From: CALMFQ01 sp964495595
Lineage (GTDB): Bacteria; Pseudomonadota; Gammaproteobacteria; Burkholderiales; SCOH01
NCBI GenBank assembly: GCA_964495595.1
Contig: CAZBWH010000002.1
Coordinates: 1-64,000, forward strand
Reading direction: 5' to 3'
Length of the DNA stretch: 64,000 nt
This document shows, one piece after another, positions 1 to 8,030 of this stretch. Both the position numbers and the translations under genes were made by a program. The notes below the pieces were generated by a model, which was not told where the DNA came from, did not search any database, and worked only from the letters and a program-made list of their open reading frames with translations. Position 1 is the first letter of the stretch. Each line of letters starts with the position of its first letter.

Positions 1-1158
1 GCGCTGGCCAAATTCCAGGGTGAGCTGCTGGATCAGGGGGTGAAAGATGCCAAGGCCACCTACGAATCCGCCCGCACGCTGATGATGGCCAGCGTGGCCG
101 CTGCGGTCGTGCTGGCGGTGATTGCCGCGCTGCTGATCATTCGCGGGCTGTCGCGCCAACTGGGCGGCGAGCCTTACTACGCGGCCGACATTGCCCGCCA
201 GGTAGCCGAAGGCAATCTGACCGTGCAGGTCGAGCTGCGCCGGGGCGACGAGGATAGCCTGCTGTTTGCCCTGAAAGGCATGGTGGACAAGCTGGCGCAG
301 ACCATTGGCGAAGTGCGTTCGGCGGCCGATTCGCTGTCGGCAGCGTCGGAGCAGGTGAGCGCCACCTCGCAATCGCTGGCGCAGGCCTCGTCGGAGCAGG
401 CCGCCAGCCTGGAAGAAACCACCGCGTCGATCGAGCAGATGTCGGCGTCGATTGCGCAGAATACCGAAAACGCCAAGGTAACCGACGGCATCGCCAGCAA
501 GTCGGCTGCCGACGCCACCGACGGTGGCCAGGCCGTGCGCGCCACCGTGGAGGCGATGAAATCGATCGCCGACAAGATCGGCATCGTCGATGACATTGCC
601 TACCAGACCAACCTGCTGGCGCTGAACGCCGCGATTGAAGCCGCCCGCGCCGGCGAACACGGCAAGGGCTTTGCCGTGGTGGCCGCCGAAGTGCGCAAGC
701 TGGCCGAGCGCAGCCAGGTTGCGGCGCAGGAAATCGGCGAGCTGGCCACCACCAGCGTGAAAACCGCCGAGAAAGCCGGCAGCCTGCTGGAAGAAATGGT
801 GCCGTCGATCAACAAGACGGCCGAGCTGGTGCAGGAAATCACCGCCGCTTCCGAAGAGCAATCGGGCGGTGCCGGCCAGATCAACGTGGCAATGAGCCAG
901 ATCAGCCAGACCACCCAGCAGAATGCCTCGGCGTCGGAAGAGCTGTCGGCCACTGCCGAAGAAATGAGCGGCCAGGCCGAGCAACTGCAGCAACTGGTAG
1001 CAATGTTCCGGATCAGCGGCGACAGCGGCGGGCTGTATTCATCCGCAGCCCGGCCGCAGCAGCGCTCGCACAAGGCGCCGCCGGCCAAGCGCGGCAATGT
1101 GAAGCGGCCCATGTCGGCGCAGATTCCGGACGACGATCCTGAATACATTCGGATGTAA
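1..1158 (+). CDS. methyl-accepting chemotaxis protein, 5' end cut by window
   Basis: This is the C-terminal part of a transmembrane chemoreceptor that would feed the CheA/CheW array; the reading frame is open from base 1, so the sensor domain lies upstream of the window. Visible in order are the last transmembrane helix (about 20 hydrophobic residues ending LLIIRGL, bases 85-150), a HAMP linker and the coiled-coil signalling domain with the hairpin tip (YQTNLLALNAAIEAARAGE), the region that contacts CheW and CheA. A tail of about 45 residues rich in Pro, Arg and Lys follows and ends in PEYIRM; I see no NWETF-type CheR-binding pentapeptide. cheW starts 12 bases downstream, so it is the first gene of the visible chemotaxis operon. 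Ligand unknown. Confidence 0.95.
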   Translation, partial: ALAKFQGELLDQGVKDAKATYESARTLMMASVAAAVVLAVIAALLIIRGLSRQLGGEPYYAADIARQVAEGNLTVQVELRRGDEDSLLFALKGMVDKLAQTIGEVRSAADSLSAASEQVSATSQSLAQASSEQAASLEETTASIEQMSASIAQNTENAKVTDGIASKSAADATDGGQAVRATVEAMKSIADKIGIVDDIAYQTNLLALNAAIEAARAGEHGKGFAVVAAEVRKLAERSQVAAQEIGELATTSVKTAEKAGSLLEEMVPSINKTAELVQEITAASEEQSGGAGQINVAMSQISQTTQQNASASEELSATAEEMSGQAEQLQQLVAMFRISGDSGGLYSSAARPQQRSHKAPPAKRGNVKRPMSAQIPDDDPEYIRM

Positions 1159-1170
1159 GCGGAGACCGGC

Positions 1171-1707
1171 ATGGCACAGACAAACGTGGTAGTGGCGGTG
1201 GGCGACAAGGCGCCGCGGGCCGACTCCGGCAGCAGCCGGCAATACCTGGCCTTTACCCTGAACGGCGAGGTGTTCGCCATCGACATCCTGCAGATTCGCG
1301 AAATCATTGAATTCGGCGCCCTGACCGAGGTGCCGATGATGCCACCGACCATTCGCGGCGTGATCAACCTGCGCGGCTCGGTGGTGCCGGTGATCGACCT
1401 GTCGGCGCGCTTTGGTCGCGGGCCGTCGGCGGTGGCGCGGCGCACCTGCGTGGTGATTCTGGAGGTGAGCAAGGACGGCGTCACCCAGACGCTGGGAGTA
1501 ATGGTCGATGCGGTGAACGAGGTCATGGAAATTCCAGCCGAGGACATCGAGCCGGCGCCGGCGTTCGGCACCCGCATCCGTACCGATTTCATTGCCGGCA
1601 TGGGGCGGGTGAACGGGCGGTTCGTGATCATTCTCGACGTGGCGCACGTGTTTTCGCTCGACGAACTGGCGTCGCTGGGCCAGCTGGCCGGCTCGGCGGC
1701 CGCGTGA
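1171..1707 (+). CDS. cheW: chemotaxis adaptor protein CheW
   Basis: Cytoplasmic adaptor coupling chemoreceptors to the kinase CheA. The 178-residue product is a single CheW domain: an N-terminal strand with QYLAFTLNGEVFAIDI, then IREIIE, the RGVINLRGSVVPVIDL core and the closing GMGRVNGRFVIILDV. A spacer of about 20 residues precedes the domain. It lies between a receptor gene and cheR in a tightly spaced operon. cheA and cheY are not in the window and are probably upstream. Confidence 0.96.
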   Translation: MAQTNVVVAVGDKAPRADSGSSRQYLAFTLNGEVFAIDILQIREIIEFGALTEVPMMPPTIRGVINLRGSVVPVIDLSARFGRGPSAVARRTCVVILEVSKDGVTQTLGVMVDAVNEVMEIPAEDIEPAPAFGTRIRTDFIAGMGRVNGRFVIILDVAHVFSLDELASLGQLAGSAAA

Positions 1708-1726
1708 ATGCTGGCGGGGTGTGGCC

Positions 1727-2551
1727 ATGTCAGCCGATCTGACGATCAGCGACACCGAATTCCGCCAGTTCCGCGACCTGATGCGCCGGGTGGCCGGCAT
1801 CGAGCTGGGCGACAGCAAGAAGCATCTGGTCAGCGGCCGCTTGTCAAAGCGGGTGCGCGATCGCGGCCTGGGATCGTTTGGCGAGTATTACCGGCTGATC
1901 GCCTCGGGCAATGATCAGGAGGAATACCACCGGATGGTGGATTTGCTCACCACCCACGAAACCTATTTTTTCCGCGAGCCGAAGCACTTTGACTACCTGA
2001 CCGGCACCCTCCTGCCGGCGCTGTGCCAGCGGGCCGGCGGCAACCGGCTGCTGCGTTTCTGGAGCGCGGCCAGCTCGACCGGCGAAGAAGCCTACAGCCT
2101 GGCGATGTCGTTGATGGACAACCTGGGCGACGAGCGGCCGTGGGAAGTCGTCGGCACCGATATCAGCCGCGACGTGCTGGCCAAGGCGCGGCAAGGGGTG
2201 TACCGCACCGAGCGTATCGACGGTGTGCCGCCCGATTACCTGCGCCGCTATTTCCTGCGTGGCATCGGCAGCCGGGCGGGCACGCTGCGGGTGGTGCCGG
2301 AGGTGCGCGTCAGGGTGCAGTTCAGCGAGGCCAACCTGAACGAATCGCTGGCAGCGGTGGGCGAATTCGATGTGATTTTTCTGCGTAATGTGCTGATCTA
2401 TTTCGATCTGCCGACCAAGCGCGAGATCGTCGAACGGGTGACGCGCCAGCTCCGGCGCGGTGGTTGGCTGTTCATTGGTCATTCGGAAAGTCTGAACGGC
2501 GTGACCTCGGCGCTGCAGCCAGTGCGGCCGACCATCTACCAGCGAGACTGA
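1727..2551 (+). CDS. cheR: chemotaxis protein-glutamate O-methyltransferase CheR
   Basis: Methylates glutamates on chemoreceptor signalling domains with S-adenosylmethionine, the adaptation reaction opposed by CheB. The 274-residue product has the all-helical N-terminal CheR domain and the SAM-binding Rossmann part with FWSAASSTGEEAYSLAM and, further on, FDVIFLRNVLIYFD. There is no C-terminal TPR extension. The ATG at 1727 is preferred over an in-frame GTG six bases upstream because GGGGTGTGG lies before it. It is followed after two bases by cheD. Confidence 0.96.
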   Translation: MSADLTISDTEFRQFRDLMRRVAGIELGDSKKHLVSGRLSKRVRDRGLGSFGEYYRLIASGNDQEEYHRMVDLLTTHETYFFREPKHFDYLTGTLLPALCQRAGGNRLLRFWSAASSTGEEAYSLAMSLMDNLGDERPWEVVGTDISRDVLAKARQGVYRTERIDGVPPDYLRRYFLRGIGSRAGTLRVVPEVRVRVQFSEANLNESLAAVGEFDVIFLRNVLIYFDLPTKREIVERVTRQLRRGGWLFIGHSESLNGVTSALQPVRPTIYQRD

Positions 2552-2553
2552 GC

Positions 2554-3096
2554 ATGTCCGACGCCACGCCTGAGCCGCACGAAGTCTACCTGCCGCCGGG
2601 AGGCTTTCATTTTGGCGACGAGCACACCCGCATCCGCACCCTGCTGGGCTCCTGCGTGGCAATTACCCTGTGGCACCCGCGCTTGCACATCGGCGGCATG
2701 TGCCACTATCTGTTGCCCGATGGCGGCGGCCGCCACCGCCATCCTCTGGACGGCCGCTACGCCCGTGGCGCCATCGGACTGTTCATGCACGAGCTGGCGC
2801 AAGGCGGTACCCGTCCGGCCGATTACGTGGTGAAGGTGTTTGGCGGCGGGCGGATGTTCCTGCCCCGCCCGGCACACGCCCGATTCATCGACGCGATGGA
2901 TATCGGCCAACGCAATATCGAGGCCGGCAAGAAGCTGCTGCGCGACAAGGGATTCACCATTTCCGCCGAGCACCTGGGCGGCGACGGCCACCGCAACGTG
3001 ATTTTCGATCTTGCCACCGGCGATGTCTGGATCAGGCATGTGGCCGAATTGCCCACCTTGCCAGGCCGGGACACCTTCCCCCAAGGAGAACGTTAA
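2554..3096 (+). CDS. cheD: chemoreceptor glutamine deamidase CheD
   Basis: Deamidates glutamines on chemoreceptors so that they become methylation sites. The 180-residue protein has the CheD hallmarks: the nucleophilic Cys34 in LLGSCVAITLW and His51 in MCHYLLP, followed by the conserved VKVFGGG. The start at 2554 sits two bases after the cheR stop; a longer frame begins inside cheR and was rejected. Its last codons form the first copy of a perfect 36-bp tandem duplication, described separately. Confidence 0.95.
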   Translation: MSDATPEPHEVYLPPGGFHFGDEHTRIRTLLGSCVAITLWHPRLHIGGMCHYLLPDGGGRHRHPLDGRYARGAIGLFMHELAQGGTRPADYVVKVFGGGRMFLPRPAHARFIDAMDIGQRNIEAGKKLLRDKGFTISAEHLGGDGHRNVIFDLATGDVWIRHVAELPTLPGRDTFPQGER

Positions 3097-3137
3097 ATGT
3101 ACCGGGACACCTTCCCCCAAGGAGAACGTTAAATGTA
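3066..3137 (+). repeat. perfect 36-bp tandem duplication spanning cheD stop and next start
   Basis: Bases 3066-3101 and 3102-3137 are identical. The unit holds the last codons of cheD, the ribosome binding site AAGGAG, the overlapping stop/start TAAATG and the first two codons of the downstream gene. Because 36 is a multiple of three, the extra copy makes an 11-residue minicistron (3097-3132) ending in the cheD tail sequence. The ancestral gene pair had one TAAATG junction; now the hemerythrin gene has two consecutive ribosome binding sites. Confidence 0.95.
3097..3132 (+). other. 11-codon minicistron created by the tandem duplication
   Basis: The first AAGGAG...ATG copy opens a reading frame of 11 codons (MYRDTFPQGER) that stops at 3130-3132, immediately before the ATG of the hemerythrin gene. 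It may be translated and could couple or weaken translation of the downstream gene. It is unlikely to make a functional peptide, since it copies the start of hemerythrin and the end of CheD. Confidence 0.4.
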
Positions 3138-3546
3138 CATCGACTGGACGCCGGACTACGCCATTGGCGTGGCGCGGATTGACGAACAGCACCAGCAACT
3201 GATCGCAATGATCAACGCGCTGTATGAAAAAATCGGCCCCGATGTGTCGTCCAGCGCTACCTGGGCCTTGCTCGATGGCTTCAATCGTTATGCCGAAAGC
3301 CATTTTGCCACTGAAGAGCGGATTGCTCTGGATGCAGGCGTGCCGATGGCCGAACTGAACGCGCACAAGCAGGAGCATCAGGCCTACCGTGACCGCATGG
3401 GCATCTTCCAGCATGCGTTCGCCCAGAACGAAAAGCGCGCCCCGGTGCAATTGATGGCCTTTCTGTCCAGCTGGTGGCTGTCGCACATTCTGGTGCGCGA
3501 CAAGGAGCTGGGCCAGTTGATCAACGAACGGCAGGCGCATGGCTGA
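3133..3546 (+). CDS. bacteriohemerythrin
   Basis: Single-domain hemerythrin of 137 residues expected to bind O2 at a di-iron site. All canonical ligands are visible: His20 (IDEQH), His57 and Glu61 (HFATE), His78 and His82 (HKQEH), His118 and Asp123 (HILVRD). It lies inside the chemotaxis operon between cheD and cheB and overlaps cheB by 8 bases, which suggests a role in oxygen sensing or delivery linked to chemotaxis. That link is inference from position. Its start lies just behind the second copy of the 36-bp duplication. Confidence 0.93.
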   Translation: MYIDWTPDYAIGVARIDEQHQQLIAMINALYEKIGPDVSSSATWALLDGFNRYAESHFATEERIALDAGVPMAELNAHKQEHQAYRDRMGIFQHAFAQNEKRAPVQLMAFLSSWWLSHILVRDKELGQLINERQAHG

Positions 3547-4591
3547 TCCGATTCGTGTCCTGGTGGTGGACGACTCTGCGGTGGTTCGCCAGGTGATGAG
3601 CGACGTACTGGGACGTGCGCCCGGCATCGAGGTGATCGGCGTGGCGTCTGATCCGCTGTTTGCGCTGGAGCGAATGAAAAAGCAGTGGCCGGACGTGATT
3701 ACCCTCGACGTGGAAATGCCGCGCATGGATGGCATCACGTTCCTGAAAAAAATCATGGCCGAGCGGCCAACGCCGGTGGTGATCTGCTCCACCCTGACCG
3801 GCAAGGGCTCGGAAACCGCGATGCAGGCGCTGGCCGCCGGTGCGGTGTCGATCATTACCAAGCCGACGCTGGGGCTGAAGGATTTTCTCAAGAATTCGGC
3901 CAACGATCTGGTCGCCGCAGTGCGGGCGGCGGCGCGGGCCAATATGCGGGCGCTGAATGCCTCGGTGGCTCCCCGAGCTGCGCCGCTGGTTCAGTCTGCG
4001 TCGCCGGTCGGAGCCATGGCGGAAACCACTGACCGCATCATTGCCATTGGCACGTCCACCGGCGGCACCCAGGCGCTGGAGGCGGTGCTTACCCGCCTGC
4101 CGCGCACTACGCCGGGGATTGTGGTCGTGCAGCACATGCCGGAAAAATTCACCGCGCTGTTTGCCCAGCGGCTGAACCAGGTCTGCCAGGTCGAAGTGCT
4201 GGAGGCGGTGGACGGCCAGCGGGTGATTACCGGTCGGGTGCTGATTGCGCCGGGTGGCAAGCACATGTCGCTGCGCCGCAATGGCGCGCAGTATGTGGTC
4301 GATGTGCGCGACGGCCCGCCGGTCAACCGCCACAAGCCGTCGGTGGATGTGCTGTTCCGTTCGGTGGCCCGCTGCGCCGGCCGCAACGCCATCGGGGTGA
4401 TCATGACCGGCATGGGCGACGACGGCGCCCGTGGGCTGAAGGAAATGCGCGACGCCGGCGCCCGCACCGTCGCCCAGGATGAAGCCAGTTGCGTGGTGTT
4501 CGGCATGCCCAAAGAAGCCATCAAGCTGGACGCCGCCGACCAGATTCTGGCGCTTGACCAGATCCCCGCCACGCTGACCGGCTTTCGCTAA
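3539..4591 (+). CDS. cheB: chemotaxis response regulator protein-glutamate methylesterase CheB
   Basis: Removes methyl groups from (and can deamidate) chemoreceptors when phosphorylated by CheA. The receiver domain (residues 1-125) has the acidic pair DD11-12 and phospho-acceptor Asp57 (LDVEMPRMDG). A linker leads to the methylesterase domain with the catalytic Ser in GTSTGGTQAL, His in VVQHMP and Asp in MTGMGDDG. At 350 residues it has the usual family length. It overlaps the hemerythrin gene and is the last gene of the operon; a repeat hairpin follows. Confidence 0.97.
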   Translation: MADPIRVLVVDDSAVVRQVMSDVLGRAPGIEVIGVASDPLFALERMKKQWPDVITLDVEMPRMDGITFLKKIMAERPTPVVICSTLTGKGSETAMQALAAGAVSIITKPTLGLKDFLKNSANDLVAAVRAAARANMRALNASVAPRAAPLVQSASPVGAMAETTDRIIAIGTSTGGTQALEAVLTRLPRTTPGIVVVQHMPEKFTALFAQRLNQVCQVEVLEAVDGQRVITGRVLIAPGGKHMSLRRNGAQYVVDVRDGPPVNRHKPSVDVLFRSVARCAGRNAIGVIMTGMGDDGARGLKEMRDAGARTVAQDEASCVVFGMPKEAIKLDAADQILALDQIPATLTGFR

Positions 4592-4622
4592 ACCTGGCCT
4601 GCCTCGCTCCTGCAAGAGACGA

Positions 4623-4695
4623 CCGGCCTGCAAGCCGCTCTGGTATTGGTCTGCAGGCCGGCCTGCGCGGCAATGCCAGAGCGGCTTGCAGCCAT
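4623..4695. repeat. dispersed palindromic repeat, copy A (complete hairpin)
   Basis: CTGCAAGCCGCTCTGG at 4628-4643 is the exact reverse complement of 4676-4691, a perfect 16-bp inverted repeat. Between the arms lies a second palindrome, GCAGGCCGGCCTGC (4653-4666). This is the most complete copy of a family found again near 16.7, 21.2, 29.1, 33.3, 40.5 and, in part, 56.7 kb. It lies just after cheB and may end the transcript or stabilise its 3' end. Confidence 0.85.
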
Positions 4696-4828
4696 GCCGG
4701 ATTTGGGCGTGCATAAAACTGCCATTCTTGTCTGACAAGCGGCGCGGCGACGGCTGGCCAGCGATTGCATCGGCACGCTGGCCGGGGTGTAATCCTCGAA
4801 TTACAAATGCATAAATCGAGGAGAGATC

Positions 4829-5440
4829 ATGCGCCCAGTCGTTATTGCCTTCCTGCCGCTGTGGCTGAGCGGCGTTGCCATCGCCGCCGCCGATGCCCCA
4901 CCGGCCAACCAGCCGCCCGCCGCCCGCGCCGGGCAGATGATGCAGTACACCGACCGGCTGATGTCGGTGCCGTGCCAGCGCTGGCAGGTTAAAGAACCCA
5001 ACCGCAAGGGCGAGATGATCAACCAGTGCGGCGATCACCTGATGCATCTGTCGGTGGCGCATGGCCTGAACCCGGTGAAGGTAGTGAAAACCAGCGGTGA
5101 AACCCTGGTCGAGTTCAAGCCGTTTTTCCCGCAGGTGTCATACCCGCTGACGCTGGGCAAGAGCTGGAGCGGCGAATATGAGGGCTTTACCGCCGATGAT
5201 GGCGCCCGCTGGACCAGCAAGGTCAGTTGCGAAGTCAAGGCGTGGGAAAAGGTCAGCGTCGCCGCCGGCCAGTTCGACAGCTACCGGATCGAGTGCGTGG
5301 AAAAATGGCGGGCCATGCTGATCCTGACCGGCGAATCGAAATCAACCCGCTGGTATGCGCCAGCCGTGGGCATGGTGGTCAAGGCAGTCAGCGACAAGAG
5401 CAAGTGGGATCACCAACTGGCCGCGTACCGGTTTGACTGA
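4829..5440 (+). CDS. secreted hypothetical protein
   Basis: A 203-residue protein with a signal peptide (hydrophobic stretch FLPLWLSGVAIAAA, cleavage probably after AIA or AAA) and a short Pro/Ala-rich linker. The mature part is a beta-rich domain with LGKSWSGEYEGFTADDG, a VSCEVKAWEKVSVAAGQFDSY segment and a C-terminal WYAPAVGMVVK strand. This pattern (conserved G-x-F-D-x-Y-x-I and TRWYAP) recalls exported lipid- or conjugate-binding beta proteins (DUF3108-like), but I cannot assign a function. A GAGGAG ribosome site supports the start. Confidence 0.75.
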   Translation: MRPVVIAFLPLWLSGVAIAAADAPPANQPPAARAGQMMQYTDRLMSVPCQRWQVKEPNRKGEMINQCGDHLMHLSVAHGLNPVKVVKTSGETLVEFKPFFPQVSYPLTLGKSWSGEYEGFTADDGARWTSKVSCEVKAWEKVSVAAGQFDSYRIECVEKWRAMLILTGESKSTRWYAPAVGMVVKAVSDKSKWDHQLAAYRFD

Positions 5441-5452
5441 GCGGAGCTGCCA

Positions 5453-5944
5453 ATGATCAAGGAATATCCGCGCTACCGGCGCGAGCAGATGGTGGGGGCG
5501 GCGGTCGTCAATGCAGCGATCAACGCCGCGCTGGCCTGGCTGCTGTTCCGCCAGTTGCCACAGGTGCCGTTCCTCGGTGAGCAAAGCATCGTCGGCGATA
5601 CGCTGGCCACTGCGCTCTTGCTGCCGCCCCTGCTGTGTCTGGTGGCTACTCCGACTTTCCGCTCGATGCTGGCGCGGCGGGCGGTGCTGCGTCCGGCGCA
5701 GTTGCCCGCTGCCAGCCGTCTGCCGCAACAACCGCTGCTGCTGGGTCTGTTGCTCGGACTGGTGGCCTTGCTGACGCTGGCGCCGGCGACGTTGTGCCTG
5801 TTGCAGCGATTGCAGGTGGAGTCGTTGTCGTTGGGTGGCTTCGTGCTGTTCAAGGCCGGCTTTGCCGCCTTGCTGGCGGTGCTGATTACGCCGCTGGTGC
5901 TGCAGCAGGCGCTGGCCTGGCATCTGGCCGCCTGCCGGGCCTGA
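5453..5944 (+). CDS. hypothetical integral membrane protein
   Basis: A 163-residue protein with about four predicted transmembrane segments (around residues 15-33, 45-64, 95-118 and 130-155), ending in a short Ala/Cys-rich tail. No motif was recognised. It starts 12 bases after the secreted protein gene, so the two probably form an operon, but nothing else indicates its role. Confidence 0.65.
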   Translation: MIKEYPRYRREQMVGAAVVNAAINAALAWLLFRQLPQVPFLGEQSIVGDTLATALLLPPLLCLVATPTFRSMLARRAVLRPAQLPAASRLPQQPLLLGLLLGLVALLTLAPATLCLLQRLQVESLSLGGFVLFKAGFAALLAVLITPLVLQQALAWHLAACRA

Positions 5945-5968
5945 GGCCGGTTCGCCGGGCTGGCTCGT

Positions 5969-6673
5969 CTAATCAGGCGCCGCAGCCGGCTTGAGCCGCT
6001 GCTTTTCCAGCTCGGCCAGCACCAGCGTGCATTCGCGCTCGTAAAACCGGGTCAGCAGCCGCACGGCACCGTCGGCATCACGGCTTTGGGCCAGCGGCAG
6101 CATGTCGACGAAAAACTGCCGTACCTCCATCAGCCATTCCAGCCCGCCATTGATCGCCAGCAGATAGCCGGCGCGCATCGCAGCCGGAAAAATGTCGCCC
6201 AGCAGCCGGGTGAGAAACGGGTTGTTGGCGGCGCGGCAGGATTGGTCGTAAATGGCGATGCGCAGCTCGACGAAGCGCTCGAACTGGCCCTGGGTCAGGC
6301 TTTGCTCCAGTTGCCGCAGCAGGTCGGTGTAGGTGGCCAGTTCGGCCGGCGAGGCGTTGGTGACCAGATTGCGGGTCAGCAGTTGCATCAGGTGACCCCA
6401 CACCTGGTACAGCCCGACGACTTCAAACGCCGTCATCCGGGTGACCACCGCGCCGCGTCGGGGCTGGATCTGCAGCAGGTGCCAGCGCTCCAGCAGCAGC
6501 AACGCTTCGCGCACCACGCTGCGACTGACATTGAGCGTGGCCGCCTGTTCCTGTTCCTGGATGCGGCTGCCGGCAGCCAGCTGGCCGGTGATGATGGTGC
6601 CGGCGATGTGCTTGGCTACGGTGATGGCCAGTGAGTCGGCCGGCTTGAAAGGGGTGCGTTCGGTATGAGTCAT
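5969..6673 (-). CDS. GntR family transcriptional regulator (FadR/FCD type)
   Basis: DNA-binding regulator of 234 residues. The N-terminal winged helix shows the GntR pattern (GSRIQEQEQAATLNVSRSVV, then EALLLLERWHLL and RGAVV), and the all-helical C-terminal half (residues 90-225) fits the FCD effector-binding domain. It diverges from the glycosyltransferase gene across a gap of about 100 bases and may control it; no operator could be assigned with confidence. Effector unknown. Confidence 0.85.
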   Translation of the reverse strand: MTHTERTPFKPADSLAITVAKHIAGTIITGQLAAGSRIQEQEQAATLNVSRSVVREALLLLERWHLLQIQPRRGAVVTRMTAFEVVGLYQVWGHLMQLLTRNLVTNASPAELATYTDLLRQLEQSLTQGQFERFVELRIAIYDQSCRAANNPFLTRLLGDIFPAAMRAGYLLAINGGLEWLMEVRQFFVDMLPLAQSRDADGAVRLLTRFYERECTLVLAELEKQRLKPAAAPD

Positions 6674-6772
6674 CGGTGAGCAGGTGGAGACGGGCTACTG
6701 TCTAATGATAGGCCGTGTGGGCAGGGCAACGGATAATTATCGCAGAACACAGACAAGAGGATACAGGCCATC

Positions 6773-8017
6773 ATGGCGCAACGTTCAATCATCATTACTG
6801 CGGTCGGCTCGGCCGGCGACCTGCACCCGCACCTGGGGCTGGCCACCCAGTTGCAGCAGCGTGGCCACCGGGTCAGCGTGCTGACCTCGCCCAACTATCG
6901 CGATTCAGTGGAAAACGCCGGGGTCGAGTATGTGCCGTGCGGGTCGCTGGAGCTGATGGCCGGGGTGCTGCTCGACCCCCGCGTGTGGCACGCCAAGAAA
7001 GGCTTTGCCGGCATCTGGCCGATGGTAAACGAGATGATGCGCCATTCGCTGCGCACCATTGAGCACCGGCTCGACCAACAGCCGTTGCTGATTGGTTCGC
7101 CGCTGGCATTCGGCCCCCGGCTGGCGGCAGAAAAATACCGGCTACCCCTGGTGGCCACCCAACTGGCGCCGTCGATTTTCATGTCGGCCTACGATCCGCC
7201 CAGCTACAAGGACACCGGCTTCATGCACTGGTTGTCGCCCAGGTGGCGGCGCAAGCTGCTGTCGCTGATCGAGGACCAGTACATCGACCGCATCTGCCAG
7301 CCCGACCTGAACGGCCTGCGCGAACGGCTGGGGTTGCATCCGGTGTGCAATGTGTTCACCGGCTGGGCCAACCACGGCGACCTGGTGCTCAGCCTGTTTC
7401 CCGATTGGTTTGCCGCACCGCAGCCAGACTGGCCGGGCAACAATCAGCTGGTCGGCTTTCCGTTGTACGACGAACATGGACAGCATCCGCTGGACGACGA
7501 ACTGCAGCAGTTTCTGGCCCGACCCGAGCCGCTGCTGGTGTTCTGCCCCGGTAGCGCCATGGCGCAGGGGGCCCGTTTTTTCCAGTCCGCGGTCACGGCC
7601 TGCCGGCGGCTGCCGGTCAAGGCGCTGTTGCTGTCGCGGTTTGACAACCAGATTCCGTCGTTGCCGGCCAATGTGCTGCACCGCAGTTATCTGCCGTTCA
7701 GCCAGGTGTTGCCGCAGGCCGCCGCGATGGTCCATCACGGCGGCATCGGCAGCGCCGCGCAGGCGTTGCGGGCCGGGGTGCCGCAACTGGTGATGCCGAT
7801 GGCGCACGACCAGTTCGACAACGCCAGCCGCATCAGCCGGCTCGGCTGCGGCAAGGTGCTCAACTGGGGAGCCGGCCCGCGCCGTCTGGCCCGCCAGTTG
7901 CAGGCCCTGCTGGCTGACGAGTCGCTGCGGGCCAGTGCCCGTCACCACGCCAGCCAGTTCGGCAATCCGCAACACGGCCTGCAGCAGGCCTGCTGCGCGA
8001 TTGAGTCCTTGATGTAA
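6773..8017 (+). CDS. glycosyltransferase of the UGT/YjiC-RhlB type
   Basis: A 414-residue GT-B glycosyltransferase expected to transfer a sugar from a nucleotide sugar to a small or lipid acceptor. The N-terminal acceptor domain starts with ITAVGSAGDLHPHLGLA, as in RhlB and macrolide/sterol glycosyltransferases. The C-terminal donor site has the family signature VHHGGIGSAAQALRAGVPQLVMP followed by HDQFDNA. There is no signal peptide. Donor and acceptor cannot be read from the sequence. It is transcribed divergently from the GntR regulator. Confidence 0.88.
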   Translation: MAQRSIIITAVGSAGDLHPHLGLATQLQQRGHRVSVLTSPNYRDSVENAGVEYVPCGSLELMAGVLLDPRVWHAKKGFAGIWPMVNEMMRHSLRTIEHRLDQQPLLIGSPLAFGPRLAAEKYRLPLVATQLAPSIFMSAYDPPSYKDTGFMHWLSPRWRRKLLSLIEDQYIDRICQPDLNGLRERLGLHPVCNVFTGWANHGDLVLSLFPDWFAAPQPDWPGNNQLVGFPLYDEHGQHPLDDELQQFLARPEPLLVFCPGSAMAQGARFFQSAVTACRRLPVKALLLSRFDNQIPSLPANVLHRSYLPFSQVLPQAAAMVHHGGIGSAAQALRAGVPQLVMPMAHDQFDNASRISRLGCGKVLNWGAGPRRLARQLQALLADESLRASARHHASQFGNPQHGLQQACCAIESLM

Positions 8018-8030
8018 AAAAGGGGAGCGG

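Noticed and set aside
3066..3137. Short CRISPR-like repeat
   Set aside because: Only two copies, directly abutting with no spacer and overlapping coding sequence; it is a tandem duplication.
6674..6772. Operator for the GntR regulator in the gap to the glycosyltransferase
   Set aside because: Only short imperfect dyads were seen; none matches a known FCD-type operator well enough to report.
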